64,000 nt of DNA from Sulfitobacter sp. OXR-159 (GTDB lineage: Bacteria; Pseudomonadota; Alphaproteobacteria; Rhodobacterales; Rhodobacteraceae): positions 2,616,501 through 2,680,500 of the forward strand of contig NZ_CP139707.1 of assembly GCF_034377145.1 (NCBI RefSeq), read 5' to 3'. Numbering within the stretch: position 1 is the first letter of the stretch; every line of letters begins with the position of its first letter. Below, one piece after another: positions 15,129 to 23,774 of the stretch. The notes below the pieces were generated by a model. That model made no database searches. It was given only the letters and a program-made list of their open reading frames with translations, and was not told the DNA's origin. The position numbers were made by a program, and so were the translations under genes.

Positions 15129-17276
15129 CTAAGCAGACAGTGCGATTCCGTTCTGGGTTGCAAGGCGCGGCCCATCCGGGGTCTGTGCCGCAACCCCAAA
15201 CCTTTTTGTGACCATTGCCAAATTAAGTTGCTCTTGCTCGATGTATTCCTTGAGCGTCGCGAGTGGAAATCCTTCCGGCAGGTAATTGGTGATCCCGACA
15301 TCGTCGTTGCGATGGCCCATTAGGTAGCGACGCGCTGTATCGGGAACTGAACGCCCCACGCATTCGGTATTAAAGGTGGTTCGCATAGAATGGAGATCCT
15401 GACGGCTCGCATAGGCTTTGCGCGTCTTTCGGTAGTAGGTGAGCTTTTTAGTAAATGTCTTCGTATAGTTCTGACTGGAGCATTTAGACCGCGCCACTTG
15501 AGAGAAAATACGGGTCTTGCCAAGCTGTTTCTGTTGCTCCACGAGCTCAAGAAAACCCAGCTCAATCAGTTGGCTATGAACCGGCACGAACCTACGCGCG
15601 TTATTGCTCTTGATCGACTGTCCTGTCCCACGTTCGATGTCGAGGAAGTGAATGCCATTGTCGCAACGGACATTCTCCGGCTTTAATTGCAAGATTTCCT
15701 CGCTGCGCAAGCCCAGTAGACGTGCGATCAGGGGCACCCAGTAAATCGGATCATCAATACTTGTGTCTGCTGAATGCCATTTCTCGGTCGAAAGCAGAAC
15801 AGCAAGCTCTTCACTCGTCCACGTTTTCCGCTTGGTCTCAGGAAGCGAAGCGCGCATGTCATCAATCATTTCTTCTCCCAGCACGAAGGGCTTGAACGGG
15901 TTGTGCGAAATCAACCCTTTTTCGACCGCATGGTCCAAGGGGGAAGAAAGATATTTTTGATGGCGCTGAAACGTGCGCGGCGAAATTACCTTCGTTCTTG
16001 ATTTTTCGCGGACGGCTTCCGCTTCCTCACCCGAAAGCCCTTCTTTACTGATACGCTGCTCCGCTTTCAGCAGCCGCTTTCCCTCTTCAGCCCGCTCATG
16101 CTCAACAAACTCTCGGCAGGTTAAATGCCTTAGCTTTGGGGACCGACCTTGGGTATTGGGAAGTTCAAGCAAAAGATCATTAAACTTACTCCATAGTTCG
16201 TTTGTGGTTTGAGAAAGCCGGATATCACCGAATACATCGCTAACGATCTTACGGGTCGACCGAACTGTATCAGCGGACTTGCGGAACCGTGCGCCTTTAC
16301 CCGCGTCTTTGCTTACATAGGCCCCATTGAGAGTGAGCCCTGCCATCTTGTCATCAAACCAATCATCCCAGAGATCCAGAACGCGCGGATCAGTCCCATC
16401 GAGGATCCGCACTTGCTCCAAGTGGCCTGTCCGAACTTTGACCGATCGACCATTGATGTTGTGAATGGAAATCAGCGCCGGCTCTGCTGTCTTTGAGGCG
16501 TCCTCTTGCGGCATTTCTGGCTGTTGCAGGACCTCAATACGATCCGACCGTTCATCAGTTGCAGCGGGTGTAAGCTCCTGTTCTTCCTTGCTTGAAGCCG
16601 GGTGCGTAGAAACGATAGGTTTCTGCGTTGGACTCGCGGTTGAAGGTGTAGTTTGTTCGAGGGAACGGCGAGGTGCCTCGCCTCCCAACGGCAAGTTTGG
16701 CACGCTCATTCGACGCAGTGCCTCGGCTAAGTTGGCATCCTGTTCGTTGCAGATGCCTTGCGCGCGACGCTCACGCTCTTCACTGACCGCAATCATGGTC
16801 CGGACCATTTTGTCTGCTAAGATTGCAAAATCATCTTCTGCTTCGTCGAGAACAAGCCCAAGTCGCTCTGCCGTATCCCTAATAGGCTGAAGCGCTGGGC
16901 TCTTGTCACAAAGAAAAATCGCATCCCGCAAAGACGCACGTGCAGCACCCTCCAACGCCAATGCGGCTTCGCCAGCTTCGCGCGTGCGCGGGCCGGTCAG
17001 CGCGCGCAAGCGATCAGAAAGCTCGATCTCCATTTGCGCATAGGTGACCAAAATCTCGGTCATGAACTCTGGGGGCATCTGCTGCTCCGCTTTGAAGCAG
17101 ATTTCGCTGACGGCGGTTAGTCGCCGGGCGAGCTCTGCGGCATCGCGGGGGACATGCGTTCGCAGTGGAAAACAGAAGAATTGCGGTTTGAATCTATTTT
17201 TTGCAGCCGCGGGCACGCGACGTCGCCAGTAAAAACCGGTGGATCGGAGTTCGAGATGGGCTTGATGTGTCGTCAA
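15129..17276 (-). CDS. Large tyrosine recombinase/phage-type integrase
   Basis: A 715-residue integrase. Residues ~1-60 look like the short N-terminal DUF6538-type segment (LRSTGFYWRRRVPA). A long low-complexity linker (about 180-270) precedes a core-binding region and the catalytic domain with R524 (LGLRSEEIL), K556 (SIKSNNARRF), H629-x-x-R632 (LHSMRTTF), H655 (LMGHRN) and nucleophile Y665 (ITNYLPEG). All catalytic residues are present. It begins 155 bases from the 3' end of tRNA-Asn and points away from it, the classic arrangement of an element integrated at a tRNA gene. It is probably responsible for mobility of the island to its left. Confidence 0.9.
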   Translation of the reverse strand: MTTHQAHLELRSTGFYWRRRVPAAAKNRFKPQFFCFPLRTHVPRDAAELARRLTAVSEICFKAEQQMPPEFMTEILVTYAQMEIELSDRLRALTGPRTREAGEAALALEGAARASLRDAIFLCDKSPALQPIRDTAERLGLVLDEAEDDFAILADKMVRTMIAVSEERERRAQGICNEQDANLAEALRRMSVPNLPLGGEAPRRSLEQTTPSTASPTQKPIVSTHPASSKEEQELTPAATDERSDRIEVLQQPEMPQEDASKTAEPALISIHNINGRSVKVRTGHLEQVRILDGTDPRVLDLWDDWFDDKMAGLTLNGAYVSKDAGKGARFRKSADTVRSTRKIVSDVFGDIRLSQTTNELWSKFNDLLLELPNTQGRSPKLRHLTCREFVEHERAEEGKRLLKAEQRISKEGLSGEEAEAVREKSRTKVISPRTFQRHQKYLSSPLDHAVEKGLISHNPFKPFVLGEEMIDDMRASLPETKRKTWTSEELAVLLSTEKWHSADTSIDDPIYWVPLIARLLGLRSEEILQLKPENVRCDNGIHFLDIERGTGQSIKSNNARRFVPVHSQLIELGFLELVEQQKQLGKTRIFSQVARSKCSSQNYTKTFTKKLTYYRKTRKAYASRQDLHSMRTTFNTECVGRSVPDTARRYLMGHRNDDVGITNYLPEGFPLATLKEYIEQEQLNLAMVTKRFGVAAQTPDGPRLATQNGIALSA

Positions 17277-17363
17277 AATGTAGGACTCCTCGGATTGGAG
17301 GTGTCGCGATTTCCCGAGGGCCTGTGCAGAGCTCTGTGCAACAACTTGTGCAAAGCAAAACGC

Positions 17364-17400
17364 AAAACCCCCGGGCCTCTGTTGAGGACCCGGGGGTTTT
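17364..17400 (-). terminator. Rho-independent terminator, tRNA-Asn side
   Basis: A GC-rich inverted repeat (AACCCCCGGG / CCCGGGGGTT) around a 13-base loop, flanked by T-runs in both directions. It sits about 30 bases past the 3' end of tRNA-Asn and between it and the integrase start, so it probably ends the tRNA transcript. Confidence 0.75.
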
Positions 17401-17430
17401 TGCTTTAACTTCAGCGACTTGCTGAAGGAT

Positions 17431-17505
17431 TGGCTCCGGCGGTAGGGATCGAACCTACGACCAATTGATTAACAGTCAACTGCTCTACCGCTGAGCTACG
17501 CCGGA
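17431..17505 (-). tRNA. tRNA-Asn (anticodon GTT), CCA encoded
   Basis: The minus strand reads TCCGGCG at the 5' acceptor and CGCCGGA-G-CCA at the 3' end, pairing perfectly over 7 bp. The D-arm is TAGCTCAGCGGTAGAGC, the anticodon loop CTGTTAA (GTT), and the T-arm GTAGGTTCGATCCCTAC. It is complete and should be functional. The integrase-bearing island lies on its 3' side, consistent with tRNA-gene integration, although I could not find a second copy of the tRNA 3' end within the window. Confidence 0.97.
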
Positions 17506-17780
17506 ATGCCTATGTCTGTCTTTCGGGCAACGCCTTCGGACAGCGGCTCTTTAACGCGGGCAGTCCGGGGTGCGCAAGTGCAATTGGTCCATTGTGGCGA
17601 TTTTTTTTCGATTATTTGCCTCCGCTTGGAATTAGCCTCTGTCACCCGCGGTATCGGGCGCGCCTAAATCACAGATACGTTACAAATCCCCCACCCCCGC
17701 GCTTGAGGGTGGACGGGTCGCGCGGACTGGGATTGATACTGGCCCGGTGAGCACAACCCAAAGTCCTGAAAGGAAAAATC

Positions 17781-18170
17781 ATGACCTTCCTCTCCCCATA
17801 CCGGCCGCAGATACTATCGCTTTTCCGCATCATGTCGGGCCTATTGATCCTACAACATGGCACGAGCAAAATTCTCGGCTTCCCGACCAGCCAGATGAGC
17901 GGCGTGTCGATCGCCTCCTTAGGTGGCATCGCCGGGGTCATCGAGCTGATCTTCGGCGTCTTGCTGGTGATCGGCCTGCTCTCGCGGCTGTCGGCCTTTA
18001 TCCTGAGCGGTCTGATGGCCGTGGCCTATTTCATCGCACATATGCCACAGGGGTTTTTCCCGATGCTGAACGGCGGTGAACTGGCTGCGCTCTACAGCTT
18101 TGGCTTCCTCTACCTAGCGGCTGCCGGTCCGGGGCCATGGTCTGTTGACGCGAAACGCACTCAGGGCTGA
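17781..18170 (+). CDS. DoxX-family inner-membrane protein
   Basis: A 129-residue protein with four hydrophobic segments (about 10-30, 45-70, 72-90 and 103-120), typical of the DoxX/YphA/YqjF family of small membrane proteins. These are related to the quinol-oxidase subunit DoxD and often linked to redox or oxidative stress. HGTSK near residue 26 is the characteristic first-helix motif. The start ATG 17781 has AAAGGAAAA upstream. It is a single-gene unit converging on the gamma-glutamyltransferase gene. A precise function is not known for most members. Confidence 0.88.
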   Translation: MTFLSPYRPQILSLFRIMSGLLILQHGTSKILGFPTSQMSGVSIASLGGIAGVIELIFGVLLVIGLLSRLSAFILSGLMAVAYFIAHMPQGFFPMLNGGELAALYSFGFLYLAAAGPGPWSVDAKRTQG

Positions 18171-18185
18171 GCGTTTAGATTAAAC

Positions 18186-18213
18186 TGGCATGGCCCGATA
18201 CCGGGCCATGCCA
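18186..18213. terminator. Bidirectional hairpin between DoxX and gamma-glutamyltransferase genes
   Basis: A perfect 12-bp stem (TGGCATGGCCCG / CGGGCCATGCCA) with a 4-base loop lies between two convergent genes. It lacks a long T-run, so the terminator role is inferred from position and stem strength. Confidence 0.55.
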
Positions 18214-18245
18214 ATCCTACGGGCGGGGGGCGGATGCCTTGGGGC

Positions 18246-19832
18246 TCAGAAACCCGCCGCCTGCCCGTCTTTGCGCGGATCGGACCCGGCGGAATAGCCG
18301 CCTTCGGGCAAGCGCTGCACCAATTGCGCACCGCCGAAACCGAAAGCATTGTCAGGTGCTTCGACATGGACGACATGGCCCAGATCGCGCAGCCCTTGCA
18401 AAAGATCGGGCGCCATCGCCGGTTCGCAGGCCACCTCCAGCCCCGATAGGATCCGCCAGCGCGGCGCATCGGCGGCGACCTGAACGTCCTGCCCCCAAAG
18501 CTGCGTACGCAGCAGCAGTTGCATATGGCCCTGCGCCTGAATCGGCCCGCCCATCATGCCATAGGCCATCAAGGGCTGGCCGTCCTTCATCGCGAAACCG
18601 GGGATGATCGTATGGAAGGGCCGCTTGCCCCCCGCCACGATATTCTGGTGCCCCGCCTCGGTGGTGAACCCAAAGCCACGGTTCTGCATCGAGACCCCCG
18701 TCCCCGGCACCACCACGCCCGAGCCGAAGCCCGCGAAGTTCGACTGGATGAAGCTGACCATCATGCCCGAGGCATCCGCCGTGCTCATCAAAACCGTGCC
18801 GCCCTGTTTCGGCGCACCCGCGCCGAAATCTTGCGCCTTGTCGGCTGAGATCAGCGCCGCGCGAGATTTGAGGTACGCCGGATCAAGCAGCGCCTTTTCG
18901 TCCACCTTCGTCATGGCAGTCCGATCTGCCACATAGGCATGCAGATCGCTATAGGCCAGTTTGCAGGCTTCGATCTGCAAATGCACCGCCATCAGGTCAT
19001 CAGCCCCGTGGGTGCGAATGTCGCTATGCTCCAGAATACCAAGCGCCATGAGCGCGGCGATCCCCTGCCCGTTTGGCGGAATCTCATGCAGCTCCACATC
19101 GTCGAAGCTTTGGCTGATCGTGCCGCACCATTCGGGCTTGTTGGCGGCCAGATCGTCCATGCTCATCGCGCCTCCATTCGCCTTGGCATGGGCCACGATC
19201 TCTTGCGCGATCTCGCCTTCGTAAAAGGCTCGGCCATTGGTTTCAGCGATCAAACGCAGGGTACGTGCGGCGCCGGGGTTGCGGAACCGCTCGCCCGCGC
19301 GCGGGGCACGGCCCTCGGGCAGAAATGTCTCGGCAAAGCCCGGCTGCTTGCCCAAAACCTCGGCCCCGCGCGCCCAAAGCGTCGCGATGGTGGGCGAAAC
19401 GAGGAAGCCCTCTTCGGCATAGCGGATCGCCGGGGCCAGCACGGTCGCGAGATCAAGCTTGCCGAACTTCTCCATCAATTCAACCCAAGCACTGACCGCG
19501 CCCGGCACGGTGACACTGTCCCAACCATGTTCGACCATGCCATCCGGAAAACGCTCGGGCGACCATGCCGCTGGTGCCCGACCCGAGGCGTTGAGCCCAT
19601 GCAGTTTCTCGCCATCCCATAGGATACAGAAGGCGTCAGACCCCAGCCCATTGCCCGTCGGCTCCACCACCGTCAGCGCCGCGGCGGTGGCGATCGCCGC
19701 ATCCACCGCATTGCCCCCCTGCTGCATCATCAAAAGCCCGGCCTGCGTGGCCAGTGGCTGAGAGGTCGCGACGACATTGTCAGCAACCACGGGGGATCGG
19801 TGGGACGGGTAGATGGGATCGTGACGAAGCAT
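18246..19832 (-). CDS. Gamma-glutamyltransferase family protein (YwrD-like)
   Basis: A 528-residue N-terminal-nucleophile hydrolase of the gamma-glutamyltranspeptidase family, which self-cleaves to two subunits and hydrolyses or transfers gamma-glutamyl groups. The conserved start PVVADNVVATSQPLA, the autocleavage region GGTVLMSTADASG with the Thr nucleophile, and SNFAGFGSGVVVPGTG match the YwrD-type subgroup. I chose ATG 19832 (AAAGGACAG upstream); the longer frame to 19925 adds a non-conserved extension. No signal peptide is evident from this start, so it may be cytoplasmic. It stands alone and converges on DoxX. Confidence 0.87.
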   Translation of the reverse strand: MLRHDPIYPSHRSPVVADNVVATSQPLATQAGLLMMQQGGNAVDAAIATAAALTVVEPTGNGLGSDAFCILWDGEKLHGLNASGRAPAAWSPERFPDGMVEHGWDSVTVPGAVSAWVELMEKFGKLDLATVLAPAIRYAEEGFLVSPTIATLWARGAEVLGKQPGFAETFLPEGRAPRAGERFRNPGAARTLRLIAETNGRAFYEGEIAQEIVAHAKANGGAMSMDDLAANKPEWCGTISQSFDDVELHEIPPNGQGIAALMALGILEHSDIRTHGADDLMAVHLQIEACKLAYSDLHAYVADRTAMTKVDEKALLDPAYLKSRAALISADKAQDFGAGAPKQGGTVLMSTADASGMMVSFIQSNFAGFGSGVVVPGTGVSMQNRGFGFTTEAGHQNIVAGGKRPFHTIIPGFAMKDGQPLMAYGMMGGPIQAQGHMQLLLRTQLWGQDVQVAADAPRWRILSGLEVACEPAMAPDLLQGLRDLGHVVHVEAPDNAFGFGGAQLVQRLPEGGYSAGSDPRKDGQAAGF

Positions 19833-20429
19833 AGCTGTCCTTTGCTTGGGTAAGGCCAGCGGCGCGGTCAAACCGGCCGCCTGTGGCGTTGCCGGCAAAG
19901 TGAACGTGAATGCATCTGCATGCAACTGCCCAGCAGAATAATTCCGAAGTCAGAGAGTGGGCCGATTGCTGTCGCGCCAACCGCGGTTGCCTTGCGACCT
20001 GCGCGCCTTGAGCCGCAGTATTTTGCGATGGTGACGGAAACTTCGTTCGCAATGAGAGGGGGTGAAAACCACGACCCAGAGGGCCCAAAGACGGCTCGCC
20101 TCTCGATATTGCCATGCCCTTGCACAAAGCGACTGGTCGGCATCGGAAAAGATGCAATTGTGCAGAATGCGAGACCAGTCTCTAACGTTAACCAACATCT
20201 GGAACCTCCCTTTCGCATGGCGACAGGGCATCGCGCCACTGTAACCGCCTAGGATTTGGTCCCCCCGGATGGTGAGAATGCTCACCTAAAAATCTGCCGA
20301 GAATAAGGCGGAGGGCTGCCAAAACCGTGCTGCGCAAATGTAACGAATTTGCAAAGCGAGGGTGCGCTGGGTGAAATCGGGGGGGGATGAAGGCCCACGC
20401 GGGGCGCAGTGCCACAGGTTTGGTCGGGG
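19833..20429. other. Intergenic stretch between gamma-glutamyltransferase and tRNA-Ser
   Basis: Roughly 600 bases without a supported gene. Overlapping short frames on both strands (for example 19920-20252) show no ribosome site or domain. The part next to 19832 should hold the gamma-glutamyltransferase promoter. A small hairpin (GGTGAG/CTCACC) occurs near 20270, of unknown meaning. Confidence 0.4.
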
Positions 20430-20519
20430 TGGCGGAGACGAAGGGATTCGAACCCTCGAGACCCTTCCGGGCCTACTCCCTTAGCAGGGGAGCGCCTTCG
20501 ACCACTCGGCCACGTCTCC
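20430..20519 (-). tRNA. tRNA-Ser (anticodon GCT), CCA encoded
   Basis: The minus strand shows the acceptor GGAGACG / CGTCTCC followed by G and CCA, D-arm TGGCCGAGTGG, anticodon loop CTGCTAA (GCT), a long class II variable arm (GTAGGCCCGGAAGGGTCTC) and T-arm GAGGGTTCGAATCCCTTC. It is complete and looks functional. Confidence 0.97.
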
Positions 20520-20954
20520 GTCGACCCGTTTAGAGAGGTCGCGCCCGGGTGACAAGGCGAAATTCACAGGTATTTCTGCATTTTTCTAGGTTGGTTTCAT
20601 TTCATCTGGCTGGCGCGCGAGGCCGAGCCGCCGTGAAGCGCGCTTGGTCATGCTGCTTTGCAGAAAGATGGCTGTTGCGCTGCTTTGTATGAGGCCGTTT
20701 CCCGGGGCATGCGAAGCGGCTGTAGCAACTAACACAGGAGCGTGAATGACTTGTGAAACGCCGCGGCAATCACTACAACCACCTGATATATAACATATAT
20801 TTCCGCGAAAAGCGATCCCTGCGCCGCTTAAATACCCCAGATCGCACCCAATCTCGCTGCAGGGGCGAAACTTTCATGATCGGACACCCGTTACTTCACC
20901 ACAAACGATGACATCGCAATGACGCGATTTAAGAGAAAACCAAAGGAACACATT
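20520..20954. other. Intergenic stretch, tRNA-Ser upstream and small secreted gene leader
   Basis: About 430 bases without a supported gene. It should hold the divergent promoters of tRNA-Ser (minus) and the secreted protein at 20955 (plus). An AT-rich run TATATAACATATAT at about 20785-20800 is the most promoter-like segment, but I cannot assign boxes with confidence. Confidence 0.4.
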
Positions 20955-21257
20955 ATGAAACTTATTATGACCACCGCCGCCGCCGCTTTGATTTCTACCG
21001 CTGCCGTTGCCGACAACTCCACCCGCTACAACGACATTTTTCTCGACACCTCGGTGACTGCTGAGACAAGCGATGTCTATGGCAACAATGACCGCATGCG
21101 GAACCCGAACGCTTCGACCAAAGCGAATGACATCATGCTGAACACCGCCGACGCCGATAAGAACCGCGACACCGTGATGAGCACGCGCAACGCCCTGCGC
21201 AGCCCAGGTGAAGGCTATGTCTACGGTGGCTTTGGCCCGGGCAACGACAGCAGATAA
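20955..21257 (+). CDS. Small secreted hypothetical protein (100 aa)
   Basis: A 100-residue protein with a Sec signal peptide (about residues 1-19: KLIMTTAAAALISTAAVA followed by D) and a mature part rich in Asn, Asp and Thr without cysteines. It contains two related segments, NSTRYNDIFLDT and NASTKANDIMLNT, suggesting an internal duplication. ATG 20955 is preceded by AAAGGAACA. The gene is monocistronic, ends in a strong terminator and faces ychF. It is probably periplasmic; its function is unknown. It loosely resembles the small secreted proteins at 30247-31119 in size and composition. Confidence 0.75.
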   Translation: MKLIMTTAAAALISTAAVADNSTRYNDIFLDTSVTAETSDVYGNNDRMRNPNASTKANDIMLNTADADKNRDTVMSTRNALRSPGEGYVYGGFGPGNDSR

Positions 21258-21272
21258 GCTGTCACCTCCCAC

Positions 21273-21309
21273 AAAAAAAGCCCGGCAGCGCAAGCTGTCG
21301 GGCTTTTTT
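21273..21309. terminator. Bidirectional rho-independent terminator
   Basis: AAAAAAGCCCGGCAG / CTGTCGGGCTTTTTT with a 6-base loop and A/T runs on both sides, between the convergent secreted-protein gene and ychF. It should stop transcription from either side. Confidence 0.88.
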
Positions 21310-21341
21310 GTTGGCGGGGTCAAAGACCCCTGCGAAATCGA

Positions 21342-22439
21342 TCAGGTGTTGAACAGGAAGTGCAGCACGTCACCGTCTTTGACGATATAGCTTTTGCCTT
21401 CGGCGCGCATCTTGCCCGCCTCCTTCGCGGGACCCTCGCCGCCGAGGCCAACGAAATCATCATAGGCAATGGTTTCTGCGCGAATGAAACCTTTCTCGAA
21501 ATCGCCATGGATAACGCCCGCTGCTTTGGGCGCCGAGGTGCCGGTTTTGATTGTCCAAGCCCGTGCTTCCTTGGGACCAACGGTGAAATAGGTCTCAAGA
21601 TGCAAAAGCTCATAGCCCGCGCGGATCAGACGGTCGAGGCCAGCTTCTTTCAAGCCCATTTCTTCGAGGAACATCTCGGCCTCTTCGGCCTCAAGCTGGC
21701 TGATTTCCTCTTCGATCTGGGCAGAGATCACCACGTGCGAATTGCCCTGCGCTGCGGCCATCTCGGCCACTTTGGCGGAATGGGCGTTGCCCTCGGCGGC
21801 CTCGGATTCGCCCACGTTACAGACGTAGAGCACCGGCTTTGTGGTCAGCAATTGCAGCATACGCCAGGCTTTGGCGTCGTCTTCGTCGACCTCGACCACA
21901 CGCGCGGGGTTGCCAGCTTCCAATGCCTCAAGCGCCATGCGCATTAGACGCTCCTGCTGCACCGCTTCCTTGTCCCCGCCGCGCACTTTGCGCACGATGT
22001 TTTGCAAGCGTTTCTCGATGCTTTCAATGTCGGCCAGCATCAGTTCGGTGTCGATGGTTTCGGCGTCCGCCACCGGGTCCACGCGGCCTTCGACATGGGT
22101 CACATCGCCGTCTTCAAAGCAGCGCAGCACATGGGCGATGGCGTCAACTTCGCGGATATTGGCGAGGAACTGGTTGCCCAAGCCTTCGCCTTTCGACGCG
22201 CCCTTCACCAGACCAGCGATATCAACAAAGGTCATGCGCGTTGGGATGATGCTTTTCGACTTGGCGATTTCGGCCAGCGTGTCGAGCCGCGCGTCGGGCA
22301 CAGCGACTTCGCCGACATTGGGCTCGATCGTGCAGAACGGAAAATTCGCCGCCTGCGCCGCTGCGGTGCGGGTCAGCGCGTTGAAAAGGGTCGATTTGCC
22401 GACGTTCGGCAAACCGACGATGCCCATTTTGAAACCCAT
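21342..22439 (-). CDS. ychF: Redox-regulated ATPase/GTPase YchF (OLA1 family)
   Basis: A 365-residue Obg-related P-loop ATPase that associates with ribosomes and takes part in stress responses. It shows G1 GLPNVGKST (8-16), the G3-type [17 protein letters not shown], the NVGE-type altered G4 (VCNVGE) that gives YchF its ATP preference, and the C-terminal TGS domain (about 280-365: [32 protein letters not shown]). Length and motifs are canonical. Monocistronic. Confidence 0.96.
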   Translation of the reverse strand: MGFKMGIVGLPNVGKSTLFNALTRTAAAQAANFPFCTIEPNVGEVAVPDARLDTLAEIAKSKSIIPTRMTFVDIAGLVKGASKGEGLGNQFLANIREVDAIAHVLRCFEDGDVTHVEGRVDPVADAETIDTELMLADIESIEKRLQNIVRKVRGGDKEAVQQERLMRMALEALEAGNPARVVEVDEDDAKAWRMLQLLTTKPVLYVCNVGESEAAEGNAHSAKVAEMAAAQGNSHVVISAQIEEEISQLEAEEAEMFLEEMGLKEAGLDRLIRAGYELLHLETYFTVGPKEARAWTIKTGTSAPKAAGVIHGDFEKGFIRAETIAYDDFVGLGGEGPAKEAGKMRAEGKSYIVKDGDVLHFLFNT

Positions 22440-22498
22440 GACGATACCCCTATAAAAGCTGCGCGTGTGTTAGGGGTAGCGGGCGCAAAGCGCAAGGC

Positions 22499-22690
22499 TC
22501 AGCGCGCGCGGCGGTCCTGATGCGCCTGATAGATCAAGATCCAAGCCAGCAGGATAAACATCGGATGTGTCAGCCCGCCCGAAAAGATGATCGCGGGCAG
22601 CCAGATCAGGAAGACCACGATGGACAGGATCGGCCGACCGATCAACAGGATCGACAGCGGCGGCAGGAAAAGGGCGAGTACATAGTTCAT
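22499..22690 (-). CDS. YqaE/Pmp3-family small membrane protein
   Basis: A 63-residue protein with two hydrophobic helices (about 3-25 and 30-55) and a short basic tail, as in the YqaE/Pmp3 proteolipids linked to membrane potential and salt stress. The pattern LFLPPLSILLIGRP fits the family's first helix. I chose ATG 22690; the frame is open further upstream, but that sequence has no homology and overlaps the trpA leader. It lies divergently from trpA. Confidence 0.75.
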   Translation of the reverse strand: MNYVLALFLPPLSILLIGRPILSIVVFLIWLPAIIFSGGLTHPMFILLAWILIYQAHQDRRAR

Positions 22691-22844
22691 GCGCCATGAG
22701 ATAGGCGGCTTTGCGCAAAATGGAAGGGCGCGGCCTGCCATGCGCCCCTGATAGGGGAATTTTGCCGCCCCCTGCCCCACGGTGGATTGATTTTCACCGC
22801 GACATTCGGCATTGCCGAGGAAAGCACCAAATGAGGCAAGCCAC

Positions 22845-23636
22845 ATGACCCGTATCGACGCCAAATTCGAAGACCTCCGCGCCCGCGGCAAAAAGGCGTT
22901 TGTGTCCTATGTGATGGCCGGCGATCCTGATTTCGACCGCTCCCTTGAGATCGTGCGCGGCCTGCCTTCCGCCGGGGTGGATATCATCGAACTTGGCCTG
23001 CCTTTCACCGATCCAATGGCCGACGGCCCCACGATCCAGCTTGCCGGTCAACGCGCCCTCGAAGCGGGGATGACGCTGAACCGCACACTAGAAATGGTCC
23101 GCGCATTTCGCGAGAATGACGACACGACCCCGATCGTGCTGATGGGCTATTACAACCCGATCTATTCCATGGGTGTTGAGAAATTTCTAACCGAAGCCAA
23201 AAACGCCGGGATCGACGGGTTGATCGTGGTTGACCTGCCGCCTGAAGAAGACATCGAACTGTGCTTGCCCGCGCAGGATGCCGGTCTGAACTTCATCCGC
23301 CTTGCCACGCCGACCACGGATGACAAACGCCTGCCGCGCGTGGTGCAAAACACCTCTGGCTTTGTCTACTACGTCTCAATTACCGGCATCACCGGCTCGG
23401 CCGAGGCGAATGCCGCGGATGTTTCGCCCGAGGTTAAGCGCATCCAAAAGGCCAGCGGCCTGCCCGTGATCGTAGGCTTTGGCGTGAACACCCCTGAAAA
23501 AGCCTGCGCCATCGCCGAAGTGGCAGACGGCGTGGTGATCGGCTCGGCCATCGTGAACCGCATCGCCAATGGCGACAGCCCCGAAGATGTTTTGGCCTTC
23601 GTCAAAACCCTCGCCGACGGGGCGCATTCGGCGTAA
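22845..23636 (+). CDS. trpA: Tryptophan synthase alpha subunit
   Basis: A 263-residue TIM-barrel enzyme that cleaves indole-3-glycerol phosphate to indole and glyceraldehyde 3-phosphate, passing indole to TrpB. E49 (IIELGLPF) and D60 (DPMADGP) are the catalytic acids, and [10 protein letters not shown] and IGSAIV form the phosphate-binding end. I chose ATG 22845 because [11 protein letters not shown] is the conserved opening; an in-frame ATG at 22812 adds 11 residues. It is separate from trpB, which lies 9 kb away on the other strand, and ends in its own terminator. Confidence 0.96.
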   Translation: MTRIDAKFEDLRARGKKAFVSYVMAGDPDFDRSLEIVRGLPSAGVDIIELGLPFTDPMADGPTIQLAGQRALEAGMTLNRTLEMVRAFRENDDTTPIVLMGYYNPIYSMGVEKFLTEAKNAGIDGLIVVDLPPEEDIELCLPAQDAGLNFIRLATPTTDDKRLPRVVQNTSGFVYYVSITGITGSAEANAADVSPEVKRIQKASGLPVIVGFGVNTPEKACAIAEVADGVVIGSAIVNRIANGDSPEDVLAFVKTLADGAHSA

Positions 23637-23660
23637 CCCCTTCGCCTCAAGCAATGGCCC

Positions 23661-23697
23661 AAAGCCCGCGCTGCCCCACTGGCCGCGCGGGCTTTTT
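23661..23697 (+). terminator. Rho-independent terminator of trpA
   Basis: AAAGCCCGCG / CGCGGGCTTT stem with a 15-base loop and a following T-run, 24 bases after the trpA stop. Confidence 0.85.
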
Positions 23698-23774
23698 CCT
23701 TGCTGCGGCCTTCTCAATTGCCAAGCCCCGCGCCAGTTGCTACCAAAAGTTAACCCATTCAGCACAGGTGGCCC

